DNA of 64,000 nucleotides from the NCBI GenBank assembly GCA_025602905.1, contig JAHLKI010000024.1, positions 362,681 through 426,680 of the forward strand, written 5' to 3'. The notes under the pieces are model-generated. The model was given only the letters and a program-made list of their open reading frames with translations. It was not told the origin of the DNA and searched no databases. Within the stretch, counting starts at the first letter, position 1. Each line of letters opens with the position of its first letter. This DNA is from Phlyctochytrium arcticum (taxonomy: Eukaryota > Chytridiomycota > Chytridiomycetes > Chytridiales > Chytridiaceae). Shown piece by piece: positions 34,473-45,800 of the stretch. Both the position numbers and the translations under genes were made by a program.

Positions 34473-34545
34473 GCCCGGTTAGCTCAATCGGCAGAGCGTG
34501 AGGCTCTTAACCTCAAGGTTGCGGGTTCGACCCCCGCATCGGGCT
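34473..34545 (+). tRNA. tRNA-Lys (anticodon CTT)
   Basis: This is a 73-nt cloverleaf: acceptor GCCCGGT paired with ATCGGGC, a D arm GCTC/GAGC, anticodon stem TGAGG/CCTCA with loop CTCTTAA, a T arm GCGGG/CCCGC with loop TTCGACC, and discriminator T. There is no intron. The A box (TAGCTCAATCGG) and B box (GGTTCGACCC) are intact. A 5'-truncated chromovirus fragment starts about 10 bp downstream. Confidence 0.97.
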
Positions 34546-34552
34546 TTCTAGC

Positions 34553-35550
34553 AGACGCCCCGGCAAATACAGTCTCCATCAATGCCATCCAGATTAGTCT
34601 TGCTAATGAAACCCATGTCCGTCAAGCTGTCGTATAAGCCACAAAGCACGACGATGAGTTGGTCCAGATATGCAAGTTCTTGACAAAACGACTGTACCCA
34701 AAGACTTTGCACACGTGTTAATGCACTTAAGTATCCGGAATGGACTTGTTTATTTTCAAGATCGACTTTATGTACCAGATAGTCCAGAGCTGCGGCTTCA
34801 GTTATTGGAAAGCCACCACGATAGACATTATGTGGGTCACTTTGTTGGCGTTACAAATACTTACGCAACATTGGCCACGAAACTACTACTGGCCCCAGAT
34901 GTACCGTGATGTGAAGAAGTTCGTTGTGAGTTGTGATGCCTGCCAGAGAAATAAACCCAGTCAACAACCACCTGCCGGTCTTCTTCGCCCACTCCAGGTC
35001 CCGATAAAGAGGTGGAGTGATATTGGGATGGATTTCATTGTTGGTTTACCTCCATCAGGACCAGAAAAGTTCGATGCGATACAAGTAGTCATTGACCGTC
35101 TCTCAAAACGTTGTCACTTCATCCCATGCAAGACCACTGCCACCGCCAAAGACATTGCAAACCTGTTCATACGAGAAGTCTTCAAGCATCATGGTTTACC
35201 TGAGCGCATTGTTTCCGACCGAGACAGTAAATTTACTAGCGAGTTCTGGACCGAGTTGATGAAACTACTTGACTGTGACTTGACCATGGCCACTGCCAGA
35301 CACCAACAAACCAATGGCTAGGCCGAGATCCCCGTGAAGACTGTCAAGACGTACCTTCGAGCATTTGTCAACTACCGCATGAATAATTGGGCAGAGTTAC
35401 TGATGTTCGCAGAGTTCGCTTATAACAATAGCAAAGCAGCCTCTACGTCTTTCACACCCTTCTATTTAGAAACCGGCCAACATCCCCGCACGCCTAACAC
35501 CCCTCCGGCGGACATATTGAACGCAGCACATCCCCCAGCAACCGAGTTTT
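34553..35550 (+). pseudogene. Ty3/gypsy chromovirus pol fragment (truncated, nonsense)
   Basis: This is a 1-kb piece of the same element as at 40.9-43.2 kb, about 90% or more alike by eye. It runs from the RNase H-integrase linker through the zinc-binding HHCC region and the integrase core (VSDRDSKFTSEFW) to PPATEFY. It carries several frameshifts before 34750 and an in-frame TAG in the NGQTE motif (near 35321). Both ends are cut: the 5' end abuts the tRNA-Lys gene and the 3' end abuts the terminal repeat of the large DNA transposon. Confidence 0.85.
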
Positions 35551-35643
35551 ATGGGACACGAGAATTCCACCCCATGGGGTCCACCCCACCTATATTCACG
35601 TGGGGTGGATTTGATGTTTTGGGTTAGGGTTCATGAATTCCAC
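35551..35643. repeat. Outer part of left terminal inverted repeat of the large transposon
   Basis: It matches the reverse complement of about 48140-48217, including CACCCCATGGGGTCCACCCC and CCTATATTCACGTGG. The MULE insertion follows at 35644. The inner part of the same repeat resumes at 38960. Confidence 0.75.
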
Positions 35644-38600
35644 GAGAGCGCCTCGAATGCACGGTGCCGATCGCTAAAATGCGGGGTTCTCCCACTGGGG
35701 GACGCGCTATATCCTTTTTAGGACAACTTTTTGTCTTTGTGCTGCCAGATGTGCTCCCAGAGCCTTCAAACCACGGTTTCGGACCTAGTTCTTCATCTGG
35801 GCGTCGTACGTTTAACAACTTTTCCCCGTAACAATGTTTGTTTATGTTCATACACTTTTCACAATGTCCACAATTCGACAGATTTTTGCCAGACACACCC
35901 AACAACGATTATGATAACATTGAGAATGAAAAATTATGACAATAAATAGAACAGGTGGTCAAAGAGAAACAAGACAGCAACAAAAAAAGACAGATTGCCA
36001 TAGCAACGAATGTTTATTACGGACGTCAACACTTCACGCACGCGTAGAACCACCATCGCGACCTCGTCCTCTGCGTCCTCCTCGACCTCGTCCAGTAGTC
36101 TTGGGCTTGGGAGCTGCCTTCCGAACCTTCCCACACTGCTTCAGAACATGGTCGTACTGATCCGCACCCTGTGCACCGACGCTTCGTGGGAGGCTTTGTC
36201 AAGTCCAAACCAAGACTAGACGCGTCCTCACCCGCCCCCATCTCCATATTCTCAACACTGGCGCACAGTGCACGCAAATCAGCCATGAGATCGTCCTCCC
36301 CACTCAAGTCAATCATCTCGTCCTCGTCTTCCGGGTCGGACTCCGGAATTGGCTGGTCTCCTGGCGCGCTCAGGTCGTCTTCGCCATCTTCAGCATCTCC
36401 AGCAAGACCAAGATCCTCGCCACTACTGTGAATGCGGGGTTCTTGCCACTGGTTTCGTGGTCTTCCAATGCCTTGCTTTTGCTGCGGTTCTCTAGCGCCG
36501 GCAATGTCTGGAGCAATTGTGTTGTCTTGGGGTTCATCGACTAAGTACCATCGCGCGTCAAACTGCCGGTTGCTGAGCTGCTCCTTCTTCTCGAGGATAC
36601 TCATGACTTCATGGCCGCACGGCACACCATAAACTTTGCGAATTGTGCACCGGCACTCCACATCACCATCGTCGATTGCTGCCGTCACGCTCTTCCAAGA
36701 TTTCGATGTCAGGTTGATCGCAAATCTGGAAACAATTTGCTGAAGCGGCAAGAACATGACGTTGAAGGTGGTGACAATGCCGTTGATCTCGTTATTGTAC
36801 CGAATCTCGGATTTCTTCTGCATGCTTGCTACCGTCAAGGATATCTTCTTGTACGTGTGGGCAAGAGTTCCGACGGAAGACTTCAGGTTTTGTTTGATCC
36901 GCCGATGTTGGCTCTCGACAATGGATGTCTCCGTATGTCTGCAGTGTTTGAGTTGGTTGGTAGAGAAGCCGGCGAAATGTTCCTTGAAAGGTAACTTGTT
37001 GGATGTGATGTAGTTAATTGTTTCTGGGCTAACAAGTTTCGCAATCTCGCTCCAGGCTTGTTTGAAGAGGGCTTCTGTCGGCTGCTCCAACATATACTTC
37101 CAGTCCTTTTCGAATTTGGCCCATGTATATGCTTCCAAGTTATCATCAGACGCTGTCACAAAGTATTTGTGGCAGTTGGATTTGATGTTGAGAAGGATAT
37201 GCCACCGGCAAAGGAGTCTCTTCGTCTGGGGCCAAACTCCTTTCAAGGCTCCTATCAACGCTTTTTCGTGGTCGGTTACTACAATGTCAGGTGCCCTGCC
37301 CAAAACTTGCGTCAACAACTGTAGGAACCAAACATAGTCGCCGCATTCTTCCTGCTCAACAATTCCAAATGCAATGGAGAATGTGTTGTTGGTAGCCGTG
37401 AATCCAACAGCATGCATCATTGGCATCTTGTACTTGTTGGTTTGGTAAGTGGCATCAATAATTACCACATCCGCGTACTTCCTAACGTTTGGATTACCAT
37501 CGGCTGACCAAAACAAACGACGTACGGTACGGTCGGCGTTCAGTGTGAAGTCCGCCACCAAATGATTTTGTTTCATTCTCGTCAACAGCGCCTCCATCAT
37601 CGTCATAGTTCCAAGCTCTTTTCTCTGCATTCGGGCGACAATGTTGGAGACATCCCGAGCAACGATCAGGATCGGTCTGTCCGGATTGTCATCAGCAAGC
37701 GACTGAACTATTTCACCGGGACTACGGGCATCAGCGTACATATCAATAATCTTGGCGAGAATGACACCATCTGCAAGTTTTTGGGTGGCCCTTCTTGCTG
37801 CAGGCAGACTGGCAAGCTCTGCGGTGTTCCTCTTTGGATGGTTGATGTGCTGGTCGTGCCCGTCGCCAAATTTCACAATCCTCCAAACTTCTCCAACCAA
37901 GCTTAAACGGACTCTGTAGGTGCAACCGACCTTCTTACTCTCCCGCTTTCTCTTCGAGTTTGGAATGTTTGCTGGAGGCGACCCACCCTGACAACAATGA
38001 AAGATCACCATACGAACAATTTTCGGATTGCCCCAGTGTTCCTTTTTCTTCTCAGAAACAGCAAATCCCTCGGAAAGCGCGTACTGATGAACACCGTTAA
38101 TCCCCTTTTCCATCGTGGCAAATTCAACATCCGGCGCAGCTTGAGGAAACCATGGAGCGTGGCGGGATGCGGCTTGCGCGATGATAGCATTTGCCAAAGC
38201 AGCTTGAGGGGCGGCCAGGCTACTGGGAAGAACGATTGCCTGTTCGGGGGTCAACCCGACCACAGTGGCAACCTCTGTTGGCCGTCTTGCGCTGGGGCGT
38301 GCGATAGCTGTGTCTGCAGAATTGGCGGCTTCCATTTCGGGTGTTGTGTTGTGTTGGTGTTGGACAGGTTCTTCGATTCAGAAGAATGGGGCGAACCTGA
38401 GTGGCAATCGGACGGCCGGAGCGGAGTTTTGGTTGCCAAACAGCGCTGAGCCACATCTCGGACAAGGATTCGGACGTGGTATGATTTGGCAGATGCCTTT
38501 ACTATTAACCTTTCATTTTCAGAACAGCAAGCGTCGACATGTACCACTAGGCTAGTTCTTTGTTTACATTTCAACGGTTTTGCGTCACTATCTAGTTCGC

Positions 38601-38959
38601 CTTTTTTCAATTCACTGCAATTCAGTTACTACAATGATTTCTTTTCGTTTTACAATGCGAGTGTTCACATTTGGTTCAGTCAGTACTCTGTTCACATGTG
38701 GTTTATATGGGAAAGTGTGATCCGGATGCATAGCACACATTTGAGAGCGATTGCTAATGGAGTATAAACAAAAGTTGTTAAACGAAAAAGTTGCGATGGC
38801 CAAGGACAGTGCTGAAGCCGTGGTTCATCCGCACGTGGGAGCACAAAAGGTCGCAATGCGAACACCAACGAAAAAGTTGTCCTAAAAAGGATATAGCGCG
38901 TCCCCCAGTGGGAGAACCCCGCATTTTAGCGATCGGCACCGTGCATTCGAGGCGCTCCC
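35644..38959 (-). mobile_element. Complete MULE (Mutator-like) transposon
   Basis: The element has inverted ends that start GAGAGCGCCTCGAATGCAC (left) and GGGAGCGCCTCGAATGCAC (right, reverse strand). They stay alike for about 95 bp up to GGACAACTTTTT. The 8-bp target AATTCCAC is duplicated at 35636-35643 and 38960-38967, as expected for MULEs (usually 8-11 bp). It carries one open transposase gene on the minus strand. It sits inside the left inverted repeat of the larger transposon, so it arrived later. Confidence 0.9.
36026..38335 (-). CDS. MULE transposase
   Basis: This is an uninterrupted 769-residue Mutator-like transposase. The N-terminal part holds a FAR1/FLYWCH-type region (CTYRVRLSLVGEVWRIV with HINHPKR). 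The DDE catalytic core follows: the first Asp in VVIIDATYQTNKY, a GYTxT-like HAVGFTATNNTFSIAFG, the second Asp in IVVTDHEKALIGAL, then CRWHILLNI. The SWIM zinc finger is CRCTIRKVYGVPCGHEV. The C-terminal tail is acidic with an RGRG-type basic patch at the very end. There is no intron or internal stop, and both inverted ends plus the target duplication are intact, so the element may be autonomous. Confidence 0.92.
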   Translation of the reverse strand: MEAANSADTAIARPSARRPTEVATVVGLTPEQAIVLPSSLAAPQAALANAIIAQAASRHAPWFPQAAPDVEFATMEKGINGVHQYALSEGFAVSEKKKEHWGNPKIVRMVIFHCCQGGSPPANIPNSKRKRESKKVGCTYRVRLSLVGEVWRIVKFGDGHDQHINHPKRNTAELASLPAARRATQKLADGVILAKIIDMYADARSPGEIVQSLADDNPDRPILIVARDVSNIVARMQRKELGTMTMMEALLTRMKQNHLVADFTLNADRTVRRLFWSADGNPNVRKYADVVIIDATYQTNKYKMPMMHAVGFTATNNTFSIAFGIVEQEECGDYVWFLQLLTQVLGRAPDIVVTDHEKALIGALKGVWPQTKRLLCRWHILLNIKSNCHKYFVTASDDNLEAYTWAKFEKDWKYMLEQPTEALFKQAWSEIAKLVSPETINYITSNKLPFKEHFAGFSTNQLKHCRHTETSIVESQHRRIKQNLKSSVGTLAHTYKKISLTVASMQKKSEIRYNNEINGIVTTFNVMFLPLQQIVSRFAINLTSKSWKSVTAAIDDGDVECRCTIRKVYGVPCGHEVMSILEKKEQLSNRQFDARWYLVDEPQDNTIAPDIAGAREPQQKQGIGRPRNQWQEPRIHSSGEDLGLAGDAEDGEDDLSAPGDQPIPESDPEDEDEMIDLSGEDDLMADLRALCASVENMEMGAGEDASSLGLDLTKPPTKRRCTGCGSVRPCSEAVWEGSEGSSQAQDYWTRSRRTQRTRSRWWFYACVKC

Positions 38960-39232
38960 AATTCCACCCGACGTTGGCTCGAGGTGCCCCCCAGGGGTGG
39001 AAATGCTGATGGACCAACCTACAAATATTGCTGCAGCCTTCATTATGGGTTCTATCCGCGAATGAATGGCATACTCGGCATCCGGACAGTCTTGGCTACC
39101 CGAGGGTATCAACAGATTTCGATTTGGAGCTCGCTCCAGGTATCGGGCGATTACGGGTTTCCCTTCTCACCAGCTCGGGTTGTACCGGGAAGACCAATAG
39201 CTGCGCATCTGCCTTTCTTCTCATTATTCAGG
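38960..39232. repeat. Inner part of left terminal inverted repeat of the large transposon
   Basis: It is near-identical to the reverse complement of 47915-48160 over about 240 bp, from GGGGTGGAAATGCTGATGG to CTTTCTTCTCATTATTCA. Confidence 0.85.
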
Positions 39233-39239
39233 TTCATCG

Positions 39240-39872
39240 ATCAGTAGCGATGATTTCTAGCGATCCCAGTGATTCACTGATTCCTGGAGCTTTGGAATAC
39301 CCCTTCGGTTGAATGGATGTATTTTGAAATTTTTAGTGGTTTTTGCAAATTATATTCCGGGTTTGTATGTTTGTGCGGCAATTCTCTTTCACACACAAAT
39401 AGGAACCACCTCTGGGTCTACGCAAAAATACATCTAAGAGAACGTTTCACTCTCAGCTGAGAAATTGATATTATTCTATCCATGCATGACGAGTCTTTCG
39501 GGAGTGGGAATCGTGTATCATGTTAAAGTCAAGAAGTTGTCGTAAGCAAAAAAAAAAAACGAAAAAGAATCATTCTTAACCGAGGGTGGATCCTGACCTG
39601 AGCAGTATGGACCCCATCGGCAATTCCACCAGCCCATGCATCCTCGTAACGGTAAAGTAAAAAACATATAACTTCTAGTCTGTAGTAAGAGTCTTCACTA
39701 TCGTTGAAGGTGGGAAAAAGATTATGGGGAAACACTATAACGCCGTAGGATACCTGCAGCATACTGGTTAGCTATATATTCGACAATTACCGGCGGCTTT
39801 CAGATAGAAGATGTAATGTAGGAATGGATGGAGAGGTGTTACAAAGGATGCTATATACTCTAGAGTAGTGTA
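39240..39872. other. Transposon 3' non-coding region
   Basis: No gene is visible. This is the stretch between the left inverted repeat and the end of the Ulp1 exon, and it should hold the polyadenylation signals of the transposase gene. A poly-A run is at 39548-39559. Confidence 0.45.
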
Positions 39873-42800
39873 TCATTTACGTTCTTTCTTAGCAGTCACA
39901 ATATCGACTATAACTTGAGCTCTGGTCTGTGTCATGCTGACCCCTTGCGCGAGATCTGCGCCAGCAGCGATGGACTTCATGCCAGCGCATACGAAGACAC
40001 CGCAATCGTACCCGTTAAATTGCTGGGGTGTCTTCTCGCTGCATTGGGAATACACCATCTTGGGGAGTTTGCGGCGTGCTCGCTCTTTGGTCAAGAAGCC
40101 CACAATCACGCTAAGGACTGTCTCTGCTTTCACTCCGAAACCATCAAGCGAGTTGTGGTAGCTCACTCTTTTTTCGCGTACCGCAACAAGGCTCCAGTGT
40201 CCTGGGCTGTGAACAGGGACAAGCAAGGTTTGCTTGTTAAACAACGCGATGTTCTTAGTCCATCGCATCAGCTTTTCATCATTGTCCATAAGACGAGGTA
40301 GCCAAAATGTCGAGAAGACATAGATGTTTGGGTTTTTGGTGGCTAGAATCTCACCATATGCATTGATAATCTACAAATAAGTAAGGAAGTGTGACAGCTC
40401 GGCGCTGTCTGTTGTAGTTCGGTCATTTGGAACTGCCCGAACCCCGCTAACCGTCAGCCTCAATGCGGACTTGATTTAGGATACGTAGAACCGAAAGCGC
40501 ACTCCATCTACATCCAACGTCGGCTCATCTGCACGCCATTTCAAGAACTCGACCAGTGTCTCTCGTTTATCCTGCTAACCTCTCTTTTTTCTAGTAACTT
40601 ACAAGGGCTGGTGGCAAAGGAAAGGCTGGTGCCGACAAGGTTGTCAAGGGCGGCAGCTCTCGCTCAGCTCGCGCCGGACTTCAGTTCCCAGTTGGACGTA
40701 TTCACCGTCTCCTTCGCAAGGGCAACTACGCTCAGCGTGTTGGTGCCGGCGCTCCTGTTTACCTGGCCGCTGTGCTTGAATACCTTGCTGCTGAAATTCT
40801 CGAATTGGCTGGTAACGCCGCCCGCGATAACAAGAAGACTCGTATCATTCCCCGTCACTTGCAGCTTGCCATCCGTAACGATGAGGAATTGAACAAGCTT
40901 CTCGGAAACGTAGTCCAAATGCGCGTTCGTCCAGCGTGAAGTCGAATTCTTGGGTCATGTAGTATCAGACAAGGGAATCAGGCTTGACCCCAAGAAGGTT
41001 AACTCAGTACGCGATTGGCCTACCCCACAAAGTGTGACTGAAGTACGTCAGTTTATGGGGCTGGTAAACTATTTTCACGCATTTTTGAAAGATCTGGCCA
41101 AGATTGCTGCACCTTTGACCGACCTTTTGAAGAACGACGCTGTCTGGTCATGGGGACCCACTCAACAAGCAACATTTGAACATCTGAAGAACCTTGTCAC
41201 ATCCGCTCCGGTCTTACGCCATTTTGATCCTGACTTGCCGACCGTGGTCTGCCCCGACGCGTCTGCCTTTGCTGTGGGAGCTTGGCTCGGTCAAAATGAC
41301 GGATCGGGTATGAGACCGGTTGCGTATCATTCGCGCAAACTTACTCCAGCAGAAACCAGATATGACACCCGGGAACAGGAGTTATTGGCAATTCATGACG
41401 CACTCCGGGTATGGCGACCATATTTGGAGGGTAGGAAATTCCAAGTCCTCTCCGACCACGAATCCTTGAAGTGGTTGCAGAATCAAAATTTCTTAACCCG
41501 ACGCCAGGCCCGATGGGTGATGAATTTTCAATCGTACGATTTTGAGATTGGGTATGGCCCTGGAAAATTCAACACCGTCGCGGACGTATTGTCTCGACGA
41601 CCCGACTTAGCCCCACGATGTGTTAAATGCAAAGCCTTAGTAGACTCCCCGGCAGATCAAGTATCTATCAACGCCATCCAGATTAGTCTTGCTAACAAAA
41701 CCCAGTTCCGCCAAGCTGTCGTGGAAGCCACAAAGCACGACGATGACTTGGTCCAGATATGCAAGTTCTTGACAAAACCAGACAAAACTGTACCCAAAGG
41801 CTTTGTACACAAGTTGACACACTTAAGTATCCGGAATGGACTCGTTTATTTTCAAGATCGACTGTATGTACCAGATAGTCCAGAACTGCGGCTTCACTTG
41901 TTGGAAGGCCACCACGATAGACATTATGTGGGTCACTTCGGAGTTACAAAGACTTACGCAGCGCTGGCCACAAACTACTATTGGCCGCAGATGTACAGTG
42001 ATGTGAAGAAGTTCGTTGTGAGTTGTGATGCCTGCCAGAGAAATAAACCCAGCCAACAACTCCCTGCCGGCCTTCTTCGCCCCCTCCAGGTTCCAGTAAA
42101 GAGGTGGAGTGATATTGGGATGGACTTCATTGTTGGTTTGCCTCCATCAGGACCAGAAAAGTTTGATGCGATACAAGTAGTGATTGACCGTCTATCAAAA
42201 CGTTGTCACTTCATCCCATGCAAATCAACTGCCACCGCCAAAGACATTGCAAATCTGTTCATACGAGAAGTCTTCAAGCATCATGGTTTACCTGAGCGCA
42301 TTGTTTCAGACAGAGACACAAAATTTACTAGCGAATTCTGGACCGAGTTGATGAAATTACTTGATTGCGACTTGACCATGGCCACCGCCAGACACCAGCA
42401 AACAAATGGCCAAACCGAGATTACCGTGAAGACCGTCAAGACGTACCTTCGAGCATTTGTCAACTACCGCATGAATAACTGGGCAGATTTAATGATGTTT
42501 GCAGAGTTCGCATATAATAATAGCGAAGCAGCCTCCACGTCGTTTACACCCTTTTACCTAGAAACTGGCCAACACCCACGCACACCCAACACCCCTCCGA
42601 CCGATATCTTGAATGCAGCCCATCCCCCAGCAACCGAGTTTTATCAGTATATGCAAGATCTTTTACACGTAGCACGCGACCAGATACTGGAAGCCCAACA
42701 AGAACAAGCCCGGAAAGCCAACACTCATCTACGCCCAGCACCCAAGTTTGCCATTGGTGACAAAGTCTTACTTTCACGCAAAGGAATCAACGTCGCGGAA

Positions 42801-45800
42801 GAAGTGCAACGCCCAACCGACAAACTCCTCTCACAATGGCTTGGACCCTACAAGATTACCCACAAAGATGAGTTTGACAACTACACGCTACAGCTGCCAC
42901 ACACCATGAAGGTATACCCAACTTTCCACGCTCGCCTGTTACGACGGTACCGCGAACCCACACAAGATTTTCCCACGCGCCCTGCACCCCCCAAACCACC
43001 CCCTGACATAGTTGATGGCGAACGCTATTACTTGGTCGAAGAACTCCTGGATGTTCGCCAATACCGTCGGCAAAAACAGTATCTCGTCAAATGGCAAGGC
43101 TGGCCACACTCGGACAACACCTGGGAACCAACGAAGAATCTCCCCGCCATAGTCATCAAAGAGTTCGAAGAACGACGACGTCGCGAACTAAGTGGGGGAG
43201 TGTGACAGCTCGGCGCTGTCTGTTGTAGTTCGGTCATTTGGAACTGCCCGAACCCCGCTAACCGTCAGCCTCAATGCGGACTTGATTTAGGATACGTAGA
43301 ACCGAAAGCGCACTCTTAGTAATAGACATCTGTAATTGATAATTAGCCGAGACCGCATTGCGGAGTTTCTGTACTTAGTTTAGCCAGTAGACCTCTGTTG
43401 ATTTTGTTATAAAAAGGGCCCCTGTCCTCGCCCCAGAGCGGGAGGACAGCCCGGACCTGAATACAACTAGTTTCTCTACGACCTATTCTGCCTGTCCCTG
43501 TTACTGTTAAAGGAAGGGTCTCAAAGAGAAGTGCGGGATGAGCGTACATTGTCATTTAACCAACGCGTGTCCAAGAGTCGCTCCAGATCACTGGCCATGA
43601 CGATCGCCGACTTGGTCTCATATATAGCGATATTCGTTTGGAATGCCTTCTGGACCGACACTAGCACATCTTTCGACACTGCTAGGCCCATCATCGCCTG
43701 AAACACCGTGACGAAAGGCCTGCTTTCAAAAATAGTAGCTGTTTCTTCGCTGTGATTACTGGATAATTAATATCACCTCTAAGAACGATTTGCAGATGGT
43801 CCTTACCTTTCACTATACAGGAGAGACACATGTTTCTCGTCCAATGATACTTTCTTCCAAGTTGTCGTCTTCACATGGCCCAACTCAGGGTCCTCCAGAA
43901 AGCGCACCGACAATTTGTCGGATGCCGCGTAACCACATATTTGCAACACAGTAGCTGTGTATTTGTGACCCACCTTTGTTTCGCAAAACACCGTGTCGCC
44001 AGGTTTTACTACAGCTAGTGGTTTGCCATCAGAGGCGGAATGCATTTCCCCATCGTCGTCATCATAGCGGGCTTTTCCTTCAATCAATGTGGCAGGGTAG
44101 AAGTGATCGTCCTCAGCGGATCGGACCAACACTCGATCCTGGTCGATGGGCAAGGGGTCCACCTTTGGGTACGCTAGCAGTGTTAGCGGACTCCGGTCCT
44201 CTGACGAGAGACCATCGAGCGAAGACATGACATCAAAGTGATGATCAAAATAATGGAATAAGTAAATACAAGGCAAGTCCCCGCTGCCCATCTGCCGAGG
44301 GCGTACGTTAAGAGGATCGGCAAATGCTGTGGAGAGAATACAGATCTCAATCCTTAGGTATGTTGCCAATCCTATCAACGTGAACTCGTCTCCCCAGCTG
44401 TGCGTTTTCATGTCATCGCAATACTTGACAAAGTTCACCCCAGGCCGATGATAATAGTCCGGGTCCTTCATCATCTGGTCCACGGCATGCAAGCGCAGCT
44501 CTTGTACTGTAGCGTTTGAGCACGCGTGACCAATGCGACGTAGCTCATGAAGTATCGCATTAAACTGACAGTTGCCATCGCCGGGAATCTGTGTCAATGT
44601 GATGCCCCACAGCTCCGTCAGCTGCCTCGCCCGTTGTTGCCGTTCCAGGCGGTCGTCAGATGAATGGTTTGCTGACGACACACTTTCCGCGTCTGCGGAG
44701 GGCAGCTCTGTAAGGCTATCCGCATCGATTACAGCTGCTTGTGGCAAGGACTGTTCCCCTTGCTTCGGAAACACGGGATCATTATAAGAAGCATCCCCCG
44801 GAACGCATCTGTAAAAGACGCAAACTGTACCCCGATGAGCGCCGGAAACTCTGGCGGCACCCTCTCCCAGGAAGTAGGCCCTGTTGCCGTTCTCCTTATC
44901 GTTGAAGATGTACGAGCCGGGACAGTTGCAGTTTTCACGAACAACTAAGGCATGAGTGTGCCCAGACTGACTCTCTATAACGCGTCCACATAATCGCATC
45001 TTCCTCCCAGCAACTGTGAGCATGGCGGGAAAAGACGGTTGCGTTGATGTTCCATCCTGAACGCAAAAAATCAGGATCTCCGCACATTTTCCCAACGCAG
45101 ATCTGGAATCTTTATGATAACAAATGCTGCAAGTCTGCTCTGTGCCTGCAACATAGTGCTCCATCTCTGCTGCTGTTACCGTAACATAATTTGTGGTTTG
45201 TTGGCGGCAAGGGCATGAACTTACTAATTCCACATGCAGAAGCTCGGCGAGTCCGCCACTGTTAGGTAACAGGTGCTCCAAGAACCACAGGTGCGATGTC
45301 TCAACCTGTTCCTGTTCTTCTGCAAGATCTGTAAGCCATGCAGCAAAGTTCTTCGCGCAGTTGTTTAAAGACCTCGCACTCTCATTCGCAACGAGCCGCG
45401 CGCGAAAATGTGTTATGATAGTCTTGAGTATGCTCCTCGAATACTCGCCATCAGGAATGTCCTGCCATTCTGAAGAGGCACGATAGACATGAAAGAGAAC
45501 ATCTAGGAAAGCGCCCCCACAGATTCCGTCTTGATGTTTGTAAGACAAATAGGTGGTGTTAGGATCCTTGTAGATGTTCTTCGCTCCACGGGGTCTGCCA
45601 ACTCCTCTTCCCAACAAAGTTTGCGTAGTATCAGGAGGACGGCCATCATTTATTTGTTTGGTTGCATGTTTCCCTCGGGAGCGTTTGGTCCTTCCGATAT
45701 CCGCCGCGACCTTCTTCCATCGCTCAGCCTCGCCATATCTGATGGAGACACCGTCCTGGTATGCCTGAAATTGCTTCTCGAAATGCTTGCTTAAAAGAAG

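Larger units (their letters stand above)
40390..43509 (+). mobile_element. Ty3/gypsy chromovirus carrying a histone H2A fragment
   Basis: This LTR element lies antisense in intron 3 of the transposase gene. The 3' LTR is 43201-43509 (about 309 bp, starting TGTGACAGCTCGGCGC). Only its first 115 bp are repeated at the 5' end (40390-40504), where the sequence switches to a host histone H2A segment (40505 to about 40918) and then directly into the reverse transcriptase-RNase H-integrase-chromodomain frame. The host bases AAGGAAG flank both sides (40383-40389 and 43510-43516), a target duplication of 5-7 bp. Gag, protease and the N-terminal half of reverse transcriptase are missing. Confidence 0.88.

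Noticed and set aside
40611..40892. Hydrophobic 93-residue protein in the H2A region
   Set aside because: It is a frame-shifted reading of the H2A sequence. The H2A frame matches the histone fold over its whole length.
43343..43555. Separate small gene at the 3' LTR
   Set aside because: It is LTR sequence read backwards, joined to the intron of the transposase gene.
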